Positions 1-7,715 are shown, counted from the stretch's first letter. The stretch is DNA of 13,941 bases from JANQGH01 sp039177555 (GCA_039177555.1 JBCDFV010000077.1:1-13941); one strand, 5' to 3'. Translations and numbers: made by a program. Notes: generated by a model not told the origin, from the letters alone.

Positions 1-594
1 ATAGCCGCGCACCTTCTGGCTCATCACCTCCGCCCGCGTCAGGCGGATATAGATCGGCGTGTAAAGCAGGGCGAGCGCGATGATGATGTTCACCGTCGAC
101 CGGCCGGCGAGCGCGACCAGGATCATCGCCGAGATGAACACCGGGAAGGACTGCAGCACGTCGGAAACCCGCATCAGCAGGCCGGTGGCGACGTTGCGGT
201 AATAGCCGGCCAGCAGCCCCAGCAACACGCCGACCAGCAGCGACAGGCCGTTGGCGGCCAAGGCGATCGAGAGGTCGATACGCGGTGCCGAAATCACGCG
301 GGAAAAGATGTCGAAGCCCGACGCGTCGGTGCCCATCCAGTGCGGCGGGTGTTCCAGCGTACCGGTGATCGAGCCCCACAGCAGGCCCGGAATCTCGCCC
401 AACGAGGGCGGCGGCTCGACGATGCGCGGCGTGACCGCCGTCGGGTCATAGGGTGCGATCCAGGGGCCGATCGCGGCGAGGATGACCACGACCACAACGA
501 TGGTCAGACCGATGCCGAACAGCCAGTCCCGCTTCTTGCGGCGCGGCAGGGTAGTGGCCTCGTCGGTCGGCCCCATCAGGTCGGCCGCACTCAT
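1..594 (-). CDS. DppC-like dipeptide/oligopeptide ABC transporter permease (3' part beyond the window)
   Basis: Inner-membrane permease of a peptide/nickel-type ABC importer; it would pair with the DppB-like permease encoded just upstream. I read 198 codons from ATG at 594 to the window edge with no stop, so the C-terminus is missing. Residues 24-44 form an N-terminal membrane segment after a basic stretch (RRKKR). The DppC hallmark HWMGTDASGFDIFSR lies at residues 85-99. Hydrophobic segments follow at about 107-131 and 154-180, and the start of the EAA coupling loop (YIRLTRAEVMSQ) is at 182-193. The start lies 16 bases after the stop of the DppB-like gene, with no strong Shine-Dalgarno sequence, so translation may depend on the upstream gene. 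Family assignment is firm. The substrate is unknown; such importers carry peptides, opines, nickel chelates or glycosides. Confidence 0.93.
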   Translation of the reverse strand, partial: MSAADLMGPTDEATTLPRRKKRDWLFGIGLTIVVVVVILAAIGPWIAPYDPTAVTPRIVEPPPSLGEIPGLLWGSITGTLEHPPHWMGTDASGFDIFSRVISAPRIDLSIALAANGLSLLVGVLLGLLAGYYRNVATGLLMRVSDVLQSFPVFISAMILVALAGRSTVNIIIALALLYTPIYIRLTRAEVMSQKVRGY

Positions 595-610
595 GTGAAG
601 ACCACGCTCA

Positions 611-1639
611 TCAGTAAGCCACCCTGGGGTCGATGACGGCGTGGATCAGGTCCAGCGCCAGGTAAATCAGCAGTGAGATCCCGGTGATGATCAGCACCAC
701 GCCCTGGATCGCCGGATAGTCGAAGGACAGCACCGCGCGGACGGAATACTGGCCGATGCCGCTGAGCGAGAAGACGCTCTCGACCAGCACCGCGCCGCCC
801 AGCATGAAGCCGTAGAGAATGCCGATCAGCGTGATCGACGGCGCCATGGCCGCACGCAAGGCATAGCGGGCGATCTGCCAGCGCGGCAGGCCGGCGCAAT
901 GGGCGTAGAGCACGAAGTCGGACCGCAGCGCCCGCACCATGTTCTGGCGCACCATCTTGATGATCGGCCCGGACAGAATGAAGACGAGCGTGGCCACGGG
1001 CAGCATCAAATGATGCAGCGCCTCGATGAAGGTGTCGGGCCGCCCGGCCAGCAGGGCGTCGACCGTGATCATGCCGGTGATTTCCGGCGGCGGGCTGGTC
1101 AGGGGCGACAGGCTGCCCAGCGGCGGCGGCGCCACGCCGAGGGTGAAAAAGAACAGATAGACGAACAACAGGCCCCACCAGAATTCGGGCTGCGAGCCGG
1201 CGAACAGGCTGTAGATGAAGACGCCGCGATCCGCCTTGCCGCCGGGCTTCAGCGCCCCCAGCATGCCGATCGGCACGGCCAGCACGAAGGCGATCAGAAA
1301 GCTGAGCGTGATCAACTCGATCGTCACCGGCAGGTGCCGGCCGATCTCCTCGACGATGGGCGACCCGGTCACCCAGGAGATGCCGAGACTGCCCTGCAGC
1401 AGGCCCGGCCCCTCCTCAGGCGCCAGCCCCAGATAGTGCAGGAGCTGGGTCAGGATCGGCCGGTCCAGGCCCAACTGCCGCTCGGCCTGGGCATAGGCCT
1501 CGGCACTCGGGTTCAGCCCGACCAGCCGCGACACCGGGTCGGCGGGCAACAGCCGGATCAAGAAGAACACGGCGATGACCAGCCCGACAAGCTGGGCGAC
1601 GCCGATCACCAGCCGGGTTGCGATATAGCGGACCAGCAT
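611..1639 (-). CDS. DppB-like dipeptide/oligopeptide ABC transporter permease
   Basis: First membrane subunit of the peptide-type ABC importer, 342 residues, close to the usual family length. The N-terminus has the typical first helix (about residues 7-31) ending in RLLPADP, which matches the family's LxPGDP region. More membrane segments are seen at about 107-130, 150-168, 210-226, 268-290 and 313-332. The cytoplasmic EAA-type loop is at about 228-262, and the C-terminal hallmark GGAVLVESVFSLSGIG is at 281-296. The protein ends in DPRVAY, as this family commonly does. The gene follows the binding-protein gene after 66 bases that hold a hairpin, and precedes the DppC-like gene by 16 bases, so the three form one leftward operon. 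Function as a permease is clear; the ligand is not. Confidence 0.95.
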   Translation of the reverse strand: MLVRYIATRLVIGVAQLVGLVIAVFFLIRLLPADPVSRLVGLNPSAEAYAQAERQLGLDRPILTQLLHYLGLAPEEGPGLLQGSLGISWVTGSPIVEEIGRHLPVTIELITLSFLIAFVLAVPIGMLGALKPGGKADRGVFIYSLFAGSQPEFWWGLLFVYLFFFTLGVAPPPLGSLSPLTSPPPEITGMITVDALLAGRPDTFIEALHHLMLPVATLVFILSGPIIKMVRQNMVRALRSDFVLYAHCAGLPRWQIARYALRAAMAPSITLIGILYGFMLGGAVLVESVFSLSGIGQYSVRAVLSFDYPAIQGVVLIITGISLLIYLALDLIHAVIDPRVAY

Positions 1640-1668
1640 CAGCCAATCCGATCTTGTGCTTTGCGCAG

Positions 1669-1690
1669 CCCGACCGACTTAACGGCCGGG
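1669..1690 (-). other. Intercistronic hairpin between binding protein and permease
   Basis: On the minus-strand transcript, CCCGGCCG and CGGTCGGG can form an 8-bp stem with one G-U pair around a 6-base loop (TTAAGT). It sits in the 66-base gap between the peptide-type binding protein gene and the DppB-like permease gene. No U-run follows, so it is unlikely to be a full terminator. Such hairpins often protect the upstream message from 3' exonucleases, giving more binding protein than permease. The role here is inference. Confidence 0.45.
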
Positions 1691-1705
1691 TCGCCCTCCA
1701 TCCCC

Positions 1706-3385
1706 CTATTCAAAGCTGAGATCGTAGAACCGGACCGAGTTGTCGGGGTGCCAGCGCATGCCGTTCAGATCGTCGGCAAAGGCCCACTGGGTCCGATACT
1801 CCACCACCGGCAGCCAGGCGACATCGGCCATCAACTGGTCCTGGATCTCGGCCACCAGGGCATTGCGCGTCTCCGTGTTCGGCTCGACCCTGGCTTGGCC
1901 CCATGTCGCGTCCACATTCTCGTTGCGGTAATTGACCATGTTGTTCAGCCCGCCGGCCTCCGGCGAGACGAAGAACAGTTGGATGGCATAGCCGGCATCG
2001 ACGCCGATCGGCTTTTCCTGGTCGTTCACGGCAAAGGGCAGGTCGCGCTGCACCAATTGCCGGTCGCCATACTGGGTCTGCGGGATCGGGTTCAGCGTGA
2101 CCGGGAAGCCGACCTCGCGCAGGGCCGTCTGGATGGCGTTGACGATCGGCCCGAGGGTGGATTCCTTCTCCGCGACATAGGTCAGCGCGAAGGCGTCGCC
2201 ATAGCCATCCAGCCCCTCGCCGTTTGGATAGCCGGCCTCCGCCAGCAGTTCGGCCGCCCGGTCCGGGTCCTGGTCATACTGGCTGTCGGAGACGTGATAG
2301 CCGGGATAGCCGCTGGGCACGACGCCCGGCCAGCGCTCGGCCTGGCCGAAATAGCCGTTGGCGATAATCTGGTCGTAGGGCATGGCGTGCGCGACCGCCT
2401 GGCGCACCAGCGGATTGTCGAAGGGCGGCACGTCGAAATTCATGTGCACGAACAGGTTTTCGTTGCCCGTGACGCCGCCGACGGCCACGCCCGCCGCATC
2501 GCGCAGACTGTCATATTCGCGCGGCGTCAGCCCCTGGGCCAGCTGTGCCTGGCCGGTTTGCAGCACGACGACCCGGTTGGAGGATTGCGGCACCCGGCGC
2601 ATCACCACCCGATCGATCGCCGGCGCGCCCAGGTAGTAATCCGGGTTGGCGGTGAAGACGATCTCTTCGTTCTTAGTCCAGCTTTCCAGGCAATAGGGGC
2701 CAAAGCTGGGGACGTTCACGTTGTTGGTGTAGTCATGCGCCCACGGGTCGTCGTCTGTGGCGTTGGCGTTCATCTCCTCGGCATCGAAGATGTGGAGGCC
2801 GAAGATGGTCATCACCGGCAGGAACAGGGCGTTCGGCTCCGACTGTCGGATCTGCACCGTGTAGTCGTCCAGCGCCACGACCTCGTCGCCCAACTCGCGC
2901 GCCGCCTCGTCGCCGAACACGTCCGGCGTGAAGCCGTCGATCGAGGCGACGTTCGATAGGAACCAGCCGATGGGCGCGGCACCGCTGACCGACTTGGCCC
3001 GCGCGAAGGTGTAGACCACGTCGTCGGCGGTAAGCTCCGCCCCGTTGCAGCCCATCACGCCCTGGCGCAGGTTCAAGGTCCAGGTCAGCGTGTCGGGGTC
3101 GTAGTCCCAGCTTTCGACCAGCCGCCCTTCGAACTCGTCGAAGTTCGGCACGATGATGCCGTCTTCGTTCTCGCCGGCCGACGCATAGCCGAACAAAGGC
3201 TCCATCAAATTGACCATGCCGGTCTGGCTGGTCGGAATGGCCGCGGCCGGCCCGTCATAGTTCAGGCCGGCGGGCACATCCTCAGCCAGAAACAACAGGG
3301 ATTGGGCGGCGGCCGGCAGCGCGACCGTCAGCGCCAGAGCGCTGGCCGCGAGCGCCGGAACGAGTCCGGGAACGAGTCTTGGCAT
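1706..3385 (-). CDS. Family 5 (peptide/opine/nickel-type) ABC transporter solute-binding protein
   Basis: Periplasmic receptor of the peptide-type importer, 559 residues. I chose ATG at 3385 because it is preceded by GGGAG about 10 bases upstream and begins a clear signal peptide: basic start MPRLV, hydrophobic core to about residue 23, and likely cleavage after PAAA at 27. A longer frame opens with TTG at 3454, but that TTG is part of the TTGACA -35 box and the added segment spans the operator, so it is non-coding leader. Landmarks of the SBP_bac_5 domain include a segment LNLRQGVMGCNGAELTADDV (the family's F-RDGVKFHDG-TAEDV region), FVHMNFDVPPFDNPLVRQAV, and AAELLAEAGYPNGEG. It heads the leftward operon with dppB- and dppC-like genes and carries operator copy 1 just upstream. 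Ligand unknown; co-regulation with the catabolic operons suggests it captures their substrate (inference). Confidence 0.94.
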   Translation of the reverse strand: MPRLVPGLVPALAASALALTVALPAAAQSLLFLAEDVPAGLNYDGPAAAIPTSQTGMVNLMEPLFGYASAGENEDGIIVPNFDEFEGRLVESWDYDPDTLTWTLNLRQGVMGCNGAELTADDVVYTFARAKSVSGAAPIGWFLSNVASIDGFTPDVFGDEAARELGDEVVALDDYTVQIRQSEPNALFLPVMTIFGLHIFDAEEMNANATDDDPWAHDYTNNVNVPSFGPYCLESWTKNEEIVFTANPDYYLGAPAIDRVVMRRVPQSSNRVVVLQTGQAQLAQGLTPREYDSLRDAAGVAVGGVTGNENLFVHMNFDVPPFDNPLVRQAVAHAMPYDQIIANGYFGQAERWPGVVPSGYPGYHVSDSQYDQDPDRAAELLAEAGYPNGEGLDGYGDAFALTYVAEKESTLGPIVNAIQTALREVGFPVTLNPIPQTQYGDRQLVQRDLPFAVNDQEKPIGVDAGYAIQLFFVSPEAGGLNNMVNYRNENVDATWGQARVEPNTETRNALVAEIQDQLMADVAWLPVVEYRTQWAFADDLNGMRWHPDNSVRFYDLSFE

Positions 3386-3407
3386 TGTTTGAAGTCTCCC
3401 CTCGGGC

Positions 3408-3429
3408 AAAAATTGTCCGGACAAATTTT
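3408..3429. promoter_or_regulatory. Operator copy 1: TTGTCCGGACAA palindrome
   Basis: A 22-bp palindrome centred between 3418 and 3419, with 11-base half sites and one mismatched pair. The core TTGTCCGGACAA is at 3413-3424 and lies in A/T flanks. It sits 22 bases upstream of the ATG of the peptide-type binding protein and overlaps the predicted -10 of its promoter, a position that suits repression. Two further copies of the same core occur at 8324-8335 and 12139-12150. The TTGT...ACAA half-sites resemble operators of GntR-type repressors, but the regulator's family is inference. Confidence 0.8.
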
Positions 3430-3454
3430 CAGCCGAGGGCTTCGGCGGTGTCAA
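3425..3454 (-). promoter_or_regulatory. Predicted sigma-70 promoter for the peptide-type ABC operon
   Basis: On the minus strand a consensus -35 box TTGACA (3454-3449) is followed after 18 bases by GAAAAT (3430-3425), which matches four of six bases of TATAAT. The -10 overlaps the left flank of operator copy 1. The first codon of the longer alternative reading frame is inside this -35 box, which supports the ATG start at 3385. Confidence 0.6.
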
Positions 3455-3523
3455 GCTTCCGGTTCAAAATGCGCCGGATTCAGCGCCGAGCGGCAAGTTC
3501 GGAGAAAAACGCTTTCTGTGCGA

Positions 3524-3552
3524 TAGACAGGGCGATACTGGAAATGTATGCC
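3524..3552 (+). promoter_or_regulatory. Possible weak promoter for the nucleoside hydrolase operon
   Basis: TAGACA (five of six bases of TTGACA) is followed after 17 bases by TATGCC (three of six bases of TATAAT), about 30 bases upstream of the nucleoside hydrolase start. The match is modest. The rest of the 198-base divergent region 3386-3583 holds operator copy 1 and the leftward promoter; I see no second copy of the operator facing this gene. Confidence 0.3.
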
Positions 3553-3583
3553 AATGCAGACAATTCGTTAGTCGAGACCGGGG

Positions 3584-4594
3584 GTGGGTGCCGTGGGGAC
3601 GAAGCTGATCATCGATACGGATATCGGCACCGACATCGATGACGCCTTGGCGATCGTCTTCGCGCTCGCCAGCCCGGAGCTGGATCTGGAGGGCCTGACC
3701 ATCGTCGACGGCGATGTGGAGGCCAGGGCAAAGATGGCCAGCCGTCTTCTGGGCATGGCCGGCCGGCCGGATATCCCGGTGGTGCGCGGGGACGGGCAGC
3801 CGATCGCGGCGGGCCGCATGCCGACCTGGATGGGGCATGAGGGCAAGGGCATCCTCGATCTCGACTGGCAGGGCCCCGAGGCACCGATCCTGGACGGCCA
3901 CGCCGCCGACTGGCTGGTCGAACGGTCGCGCGTGGCGCCGTTTCGCCTGGCGGCCATCGGCCCCTTCACCAACGTGGCCCGCGCGGTGGAGCGCGACCCG
4001 GGCTTCGCCGGCCGCATCGAGGGCCTGACCGTGATGGGCGGCATGGCCCATGCGGAAACCTACATCGAGGGCTGGCAGCAGTTCTTCGCCGAGACCGGCA
4101 TCGACCCGGCCCATATGGACCACAACACCGCGTCCGACCTGGACGCCGCGCTTCGGATGGCCCAGGCCGGCTTCAACCTCGATTGGGTGACGGCGGAGCT
4201 GACTTTCTGCACCACCTTGCACCGCGACGCCATCGGCGCCTTTCGCGACACGGGCAGCGCCCTGGGCGCTTGTCTGGCGACCATGCTGGACATTTGGGAC
4301 CGCGAGCGGTTCCACTTCATCCCGGGCTTTCCGGACAACCCCAACCCCGCGCCGGCCGATGCGGCCGCGGCCCTGCACGACCCGCTGGCGATCGCCAGCA
4401 TCTTCGGCTGGCCGGGCCTGACCATGCGGCCCCATCATCTTACGTTTTCCAAGGATGCCACGCTGTTCCACATGAACGAGGTCGCGACCGGCGGCGAGGC
4501 GGTCAACAACGTGTCGGTGGCCGTCGACCATGCGGCGTTCGAGCGGTTCTTTGTCGATCGTGTCACCGGCTTCCTGCGCGGCCTGCCGTCCTGA
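3584..4594 (+). CDS. Nucleoside hydrolase (inosine/uridine-preferring hydrolase family)
   Basis: Cytoplasmic N-ribohydrolase that would split a nucleoside, or another N-glycoside, into base and sugar. It has 336 residues, near the family's usual 310-350. The calcium-binding aspartate signature is at residues 11-20 (DTDIGTDIDD), a known variant of DTDPGxDD. AAIGPFTNVARAV at 123-135 and the TVMGGM strand at 149-154 are typical, followed by the N-x4-D stretch at 181-186 and the late His-Asp pair HDPLA at 265-269. The start is uncertain: GTG at 3584 is used here, but GTG at 3593 has a better-placed G-rich ribosome site and would give a family-like N-terminus (GTKLIIDTD). It leads the rightward unit with a sugar-type importer, which suggests salvage of an imported nucleoside-like compound (inference). 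There is no signal peptide. Confidence 0.92.
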   Translation: MGAVGTKLIIDTDIGTDIDDALAIVFALASPELDLEGLTIVDGDVEARAKMASRLLGMAGRPDIPVVRGDGQPIAAGRMPTWMGHEGKGILDLDWQGPEAPILDGHAADWLVERSRVAPFRLAAIGPFTNVARAVERDPGFAGRIEGLTVMGGMAHAETYIEGWQQFFAETGIDPAHMDHNTASDLDAALRMAQAGFNLDWVTAELTFCTTLHRDAIGAFRDTGSALGACLATMLDIWDRERFHFIPGFPDNPNPAPADAAAALHDPLAIASIFGWPGLTMRPHHLTFSKDATLFHMNEVATGGEAVNNVSVAVDHAAFERFFVDRVTGFLRGLPS

Positions 4595-4669
4595 GGCCGG
4601 GCTTGCACGAACGATCGCGACGAATACACATCACCTTCAATCATCACACCTGTAGAGGGGGGAAATCTC

Positions 4670-5920
4670 ATGAAACCGTTGGCTAAAGTCAGCTACGTAA
4701 CCTTGGTCGCGCTTGGCGCCTTTTCGTTTGCTGGCGTCGCGTCGGCGCAAACGGTGCTGCAATTCGTCGGGCCGGAGCAGCCCTCGGCGATGGAGCCGGT
4801 GATCGCGGCCTTCGAGGCCGCCCATCCCGACATCCAGGTCGAATACGAATCCGTGCCGTTCAACGATCTGAACAACATCATCCAGGCCCGCCTGTCCGAT
4901 GGCGGCACCACGCCGGACATCTACACCGCCGACCAGCCACGCATCGCCGCCCTGGTCGATCGCGGCCTGCTGGCCGACTTGAGCGATCAGGCGGACGGCC
5001 TTGGCGGCGTGATGTGGCCGGCGGCGGTCGAGGCGTCGTCGATCGACGGTCAGCTTTACGCCATGCCGATTTCCACCTCGTCGCAACTGCTCTACTACAA
5101 CATCGACCTGTTGGAGGCGGCGGGCATCCCCTTGCCGTCGATGGACCCGGAGGGCCGCATGACGTGGGAGGCGCTGGCCGAGGCCGGCGCGGCGGCGCAA
5201 GCCGAAGGCGCGCAGTACGGTGTCGTCCTGGACCAGATCAATCGCTACTACCAGCTTCAGCCGCTGATGGAATCGGCGGGCGGTGGCAGCGGCGTATCGC
5301 CGGACGACCCCTTGGTGCCGGACCTGGTCAATGATGGCTGGCTGCGCGCCATGACCTACTATCACGACCTGTTTGACAGCGGCCTGGGCCCGCGCGGCGT
5401 TCCGGTCGAGCAGACGCCGGACCTGTTCGCCAACGGCCAGACCGCGTTCTTCGTCGGCGGCCCGTGGTGGCTGCCGCGCATGACCGGGACGGAGGGCCTA
5501 CGCTTCGGCATCGCGCCGCATCCCTATTTCGACGGCGGCGAGGTGGTGACCCCGACCGGCGCCTGGTCCTGGGGCGTGAACCCCAACAGCGAGCATCTGG
5601 AAGAGGCCGTGACCTTCGTCAGCTTCGCCTCGACCGACCCGGTCGGATCGCTGGAGACGGCGCGCGGCTTCCCGATCCCGCCGGCCAACATGGGCGTCTT
5701 CGACACCTATTACGCCGAGGGTCAGGAGGTCGAGGGCGTCGGCGACCTGATCCTGCATGAGTTGACCGAAACAGCCCGGATTCGGCCGCCGACCCGTGGC
5801 TACATCCAGTTCGAGCAGATCCTGGGTCAGGCCTTTGAGGACATCCGCAACGGCGCGGATCCGGCGACGGCGCTGGAACAGGCCCAGTCCCAGCTGGAGC
5901 GCGCGTGGTCGCGTCTCTGA
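4670..5920 (+). CDS. Family 1 (CUT1/sugar-type) ABC transporter solute-binding protein
   Basis: Periplasmic receptor of a carbohydrate-type ABC importer, 416 residues. A purine-rich ribosome site (GAGGGGGGAAA) precedes ATG at 4670. The signal peptide runs to ASA at residues 24-26 with mature Gln27. The mature part shows the typical family 1 layout: TVLQFVGPEQPSAMEPVIAAFEA followed by the PDIQVEYESVPF strand, then TTPDIYTADQPRIAALVDRG, and the central LYAMPISTSSQLLYYN hinge motif. The aromatic stretch FFVGGPWWLPRM and PTGAWSWGVNPNSEH lie in the second lobe. The gene follows the nucleoside hydrolase by 75 bases, a gap in which I see only the ribosome site and no convincing promoter. Two permease genes follow. 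Ligand unknown; the neighbour suggests a nucleoside or an N-glycoside, whereas most CUT1 systems carry di- or oligosaccharides or glycerol phosphates. Confidence 0.93.
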   Translation: MKPLAKVSYVTLVALGAFSFAGVASAQTVLQFVGPEQPSAMEPVIAAFEAAHPDIQVEYESVPFNDLNNIIQARLSDGGTTPDIYTADQPRIAALVDRGLLADLSDQADGLGGVMWPAAVEASSIDGQLYAMPISTSSQLLYYNIDLLEAAGIPLPSMDPEGRMTWEALAEAGAAAQAEGAQYGVVLDQINRYYQLQPLMESAGGGSGVSPDDPLVPDLVNDGWLRAMTYYHDLFDSGLGPRGVPVEQTPDLFANGQTAFFVGGPWWLPRMTGTEGLRFGIAPHPYFDGGEVVTPTGAWSWGVNPNSEHLEEAVTFVSFASTDPVGSLETARGFPIPPANMGVFDTYYAEGQEVEGVGDLILHELTETARIRPPTRGYIQFEQILGQAFEDIRNGADPATALEQAQSQLERAWSRL

Positions 5921-5929
5921 CACCATCGA

Positions 5930-5970
5930 CGGCCGGCGGCACTGTCCCCATGGTGGACGACCGCCGGCCG
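5930..5970 (+). other. Intercistronic hairpin between binding protein and first permease
   Basis: CGGCCGGCGG (5930-5939) and CCGCCGGCCG (5961-5970) are perfect inverted repeats, a 10-bp GC-only stem around a 21-base loop that itself contains a short GTCC/GGAC pairing. It fills most of the 65-base gap between the binding protein and the first permease. No T-run follows. It is placed like stabilising hairpins that raise binding-protein levels over permease levels; that role is inference. Confidence 0.55.
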
Positions 5971-5985
5971 CAACTGTCCTAAGCG

Positions 5986-6852
5986 ATGTTCGGTATCCGG
6001 CGCTTTCGGCCTGCCGGCGGCCAGGCCGTCACGGCGATCCTGTTTCTGGTGCCGGCGCTGCTGGTCCTGGTCGCCTTTCGCTTGTGGCCCGCGGCCCTCT
6101 CGGTCGCGGGCAGTTTTCAGCACAATGGCGAATGGGTCGGACTGGACAATTACGTCTTCCTGTTCCAGTCCGACACGGCGGTCCAGTCGCTGATCGTCAC
6201 ACTGATCTACAATGTCATCATCAACCCGGTGCAGATCGCGATCGCCTTTGCGCTGGCGCTTTTGCTGGTCGACAAGATTGTCGCGCCGTCGGTCTGGCGC
6301 TCGCTGTTGCTGATCCCGGTTGGCATTCCGCTGGCCGTCTCGTCGGTCGTCTGGGGCATTGCCTTTCGGCCCGATGACGGCGCGATCAATGCCATCCTGA
6401 TGGCGCTGGGGTTCCCAGCCCAGCCCTGGCTGACATCGCCGGACCAGGCGCTGCTGGCGATCATGATCCTGGTCTCCTGGGTGGGCGTCGGCTATTGGGC
6501 GTTCTTCCTCACCGCCGGGCTGAAGGACATCCCCTCATCCCTGCTTGAGGCCGCGCGCATCGACGGCGCCACCTATTGGCAGGCGCTGCGCTACATCGTC
6601 ATCCCGCTGATGAAGCGCCCGCTGGCCTTCGTCCTGGTCGCCAACACGGTGTCGAACTTCCTGCTGTTTCCGCCGATCCGTATCCTGACGGCGGGCGGCC
6701 CGTCCGGCTCGACCAACCTGATCATGCATGAGGTCTTTTTGAACGCCTTCACCTATGACGATCAGGGCCTGGCCTCGGCGGAAATGGTGATCCTAATCGC
6801 CGTGCTGCTGCTGGTCGTCAGCCTGCAGTTCCGCTTCCTGCGCGATCGCTAG
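5986..6852 (+). CDS. CUT1-type ABC transporter permease (MalF/UgpA-like)
   Basis: First membrane subunit of the sugar-type importer, 288 residues. Membrane segments appear at about 16-34, 68-96, 106-125, 155-176, 213-229 and 265-282, matching the six-helix UgpA pattern. The cytoplasmic coupling loop LLEAARIDGATYWQALRYI at 186-204 is a clear EAA motif that contacts the ATPase. The N-terminal WPAALSVAGSF and the VGLDNYVFLFQ stretch (51-61) are typical of this subunit. ATG at 5986 lacks an obvious Shine-Dalgarno sequence and follows a strong hairpin, so its expression may be lower than that of the binding protein. The stop is 2 bases from the start of the next permease, which indicates translational coupling. 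Confidence 0.94.
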   Translation: MFGIRRFRPAGGQAVTAILFLVPALLVLVAFRLWPAALSVAGSFQHNGEWVGLDNYVFLFQSDTAVQSLIVTLIYNVIINPVQIAIAFALALLLVDKIVAPSVWRSLLLIPVGIPLAVSSVVWGIAFRPDDGAINAILMALGFPAQPWLTSPDQALLAIMILVSWVGVGYWAFFLTAGLKDIPSSLLEAARIDGATYWQALRYIVIPLMKRPLAFVLVANTVSNFLLFPPIRILTAGGPSGSTNLIMHEVFLNAFTYDDQGLASAEMVILIAVLLLVVSLQFRFLRDR

Positions 6853-6854
6853 CC

Positions 6855-7703
6855 ATGCTGTTGGGCGGAGGCAATAGCCCCGGGCGGGCAATCGTAGTCA
6901 ACCTGACCCTGGCGGTGGTCATCCTCGCCTTCATGGCCCCCGTCGTCTGGATGGTGACCAGTTCGCTGCGGCCGAACGAAGAGATCTTTCGCTATCTCTC
7001 GCCCCTGTCCGTCCGCGCCATCCTGCCGGAGGAATGGACGCTTGAGAACTATCGCCTGCTGTTCGAAAGCGCCTTTCGTCGGGCCCTGATCAACTCGCTG
7101 ATCGTGGCCGGCCTGACGGTCGCGATTGGCCTGATCCTGAATGCAATGGCGGCCTACGCGCTGTCCGTCCTGCGCTTCAAACTGCGGGAACTGGTCTTCA
7201 CCCTCGTTGTCATCAGCTTTCTGATCCCGTTCGAGGGCGTGGCCATCCCGCTGTCGTTCCTCGCCCGGTCGTGGGATTTGCAGAACACCTATGCCGGGCT
7301 GGTCCTGCCCGGCGTCGCCAACGGCCTGTCGATCTTCCTGCTGCGCCAGTTTTTCTTAAGCATCCCCGTCGAACTGCGCGAGGCCGCGCGGGTCGACGGT
7401 GCCGGCTGGTGGATCATCTTCTGGCGCATTTACCTGCCGCTGTCGCGTCCGGCGCTGATCGGCTCCGGCCTCATCCTGTTCATGTTCCAATGGCAGGCTT
7501 ACCTCTGGCCCCTCCTGATCGCGTCGGACAGCAGCATGGATCTGGCCCCGGTCGCGCTGGGCAAGCAACTCGGCCAGTTCGATTTCGAGTTTGGCCAGAT
7601 GTTCGCCGGCTCCGTCGCCGTCTCGCTGATCCCGGCCCTGATCCTGTTCCCGCTCCGCCGCTTCCTGGAACAGACGATCAAGTCGACCGGCGGGAAGGAG
7701 TAG
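6855..7703 (+). CDS. CUT1-type ABC transporter permease (MalG/UgpE-like)
   Basis: Second membrane subunit of the sugar-type importer, 282 residues. The first helix (about 13-34) ends in the family motif VWMVTSSLRPNEEIF, followed by WTLENYRLLFES and an ALINSLIVAG segment. The coupling loop ELREAARVDGAGWWIIFWRI is at 173-191 and leads into YLPLSRPALI. Hydrophobic segments at about 82-104, 114-134, 145-165, 200-222 and 251-267 fit the MalG fold. The gene begins 2 bases after the previous permease. No ATPase gene follows; the next gene is on the opposite strand, so the nucleotide-binding subunit must be encoded elsewhere, perhaps shared between importers (inference). The 12 bases to the converging gene hold no convincing terminator. 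Confidence 0.95.
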   Translation: MLLGGGNSPGRAIVVNLTLAVVILAFMAPVVWMVTSSLRPNEEIFRYLSPLSVRAILPEEWTLENYRLLFESAFRRALINSLIVAGLTVAIGLILNAMAAYALSVLRFKLRELVFTLVVISFLIPFEGVAIPLSFLARSWDLQNTYAGLVLPGVANGLSIFLLRQFFLSIPVELREAARVDGAGWWIIFWRIYLPLSRPALIGSGLILFMFQWQAYLWPLLIASDSSMDLAPVALGKQLGQFDFEFGQMFAGSVAVSLIPALILFPLRRFLEQTIKSTGGKE

Positions 7704-7715
7704 CGGGCGCCTCGC

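Noticed and set aside
899..2959. Very long plus-strand open frame (about 686 codons) opposite the peptide transporter genes
   Set aside because: Its product is rich in Arg, Gln, His, Gly and Asp with no domain, and it lies antisense to two genes with unmistakable family motifs. It is a GC-rich shadow frame.
3551..3570. Possible fourth operator upstream of the nucleoside hydrolase
   Set aside because: Only a half-site-like GACAATT is present at 3559-3565; the other half (TTGTC) is missing, so it is not counted.
3464..4531. Minus-strand open frame of about 355 codons opposite the nucleoside hydrolase
   Set aside because: The composition is that of an antisense shadow (His, Arg, Gly, Val-rich), while the plus strand carries a complete nucleoside hydrolase with its aspartate signature.
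4595..4669. Internal promoter before the CUT1 binding protein (TTGCAC near 4603)
   Set aside because: Only three of six bases match at each box with 16-base spacing; the gap is short and the gene has a strong ribosome site, so read-through from the nucleoside hydrolase is adequate.
7703..7715. Palindrome-like GC run between the convergent permease and barrel-protein genes as a bidirectional terminator
   Set aside because: The symmetry is short and has no loop, the arms mismatch after four pairs, and no T-run follows on either strand.
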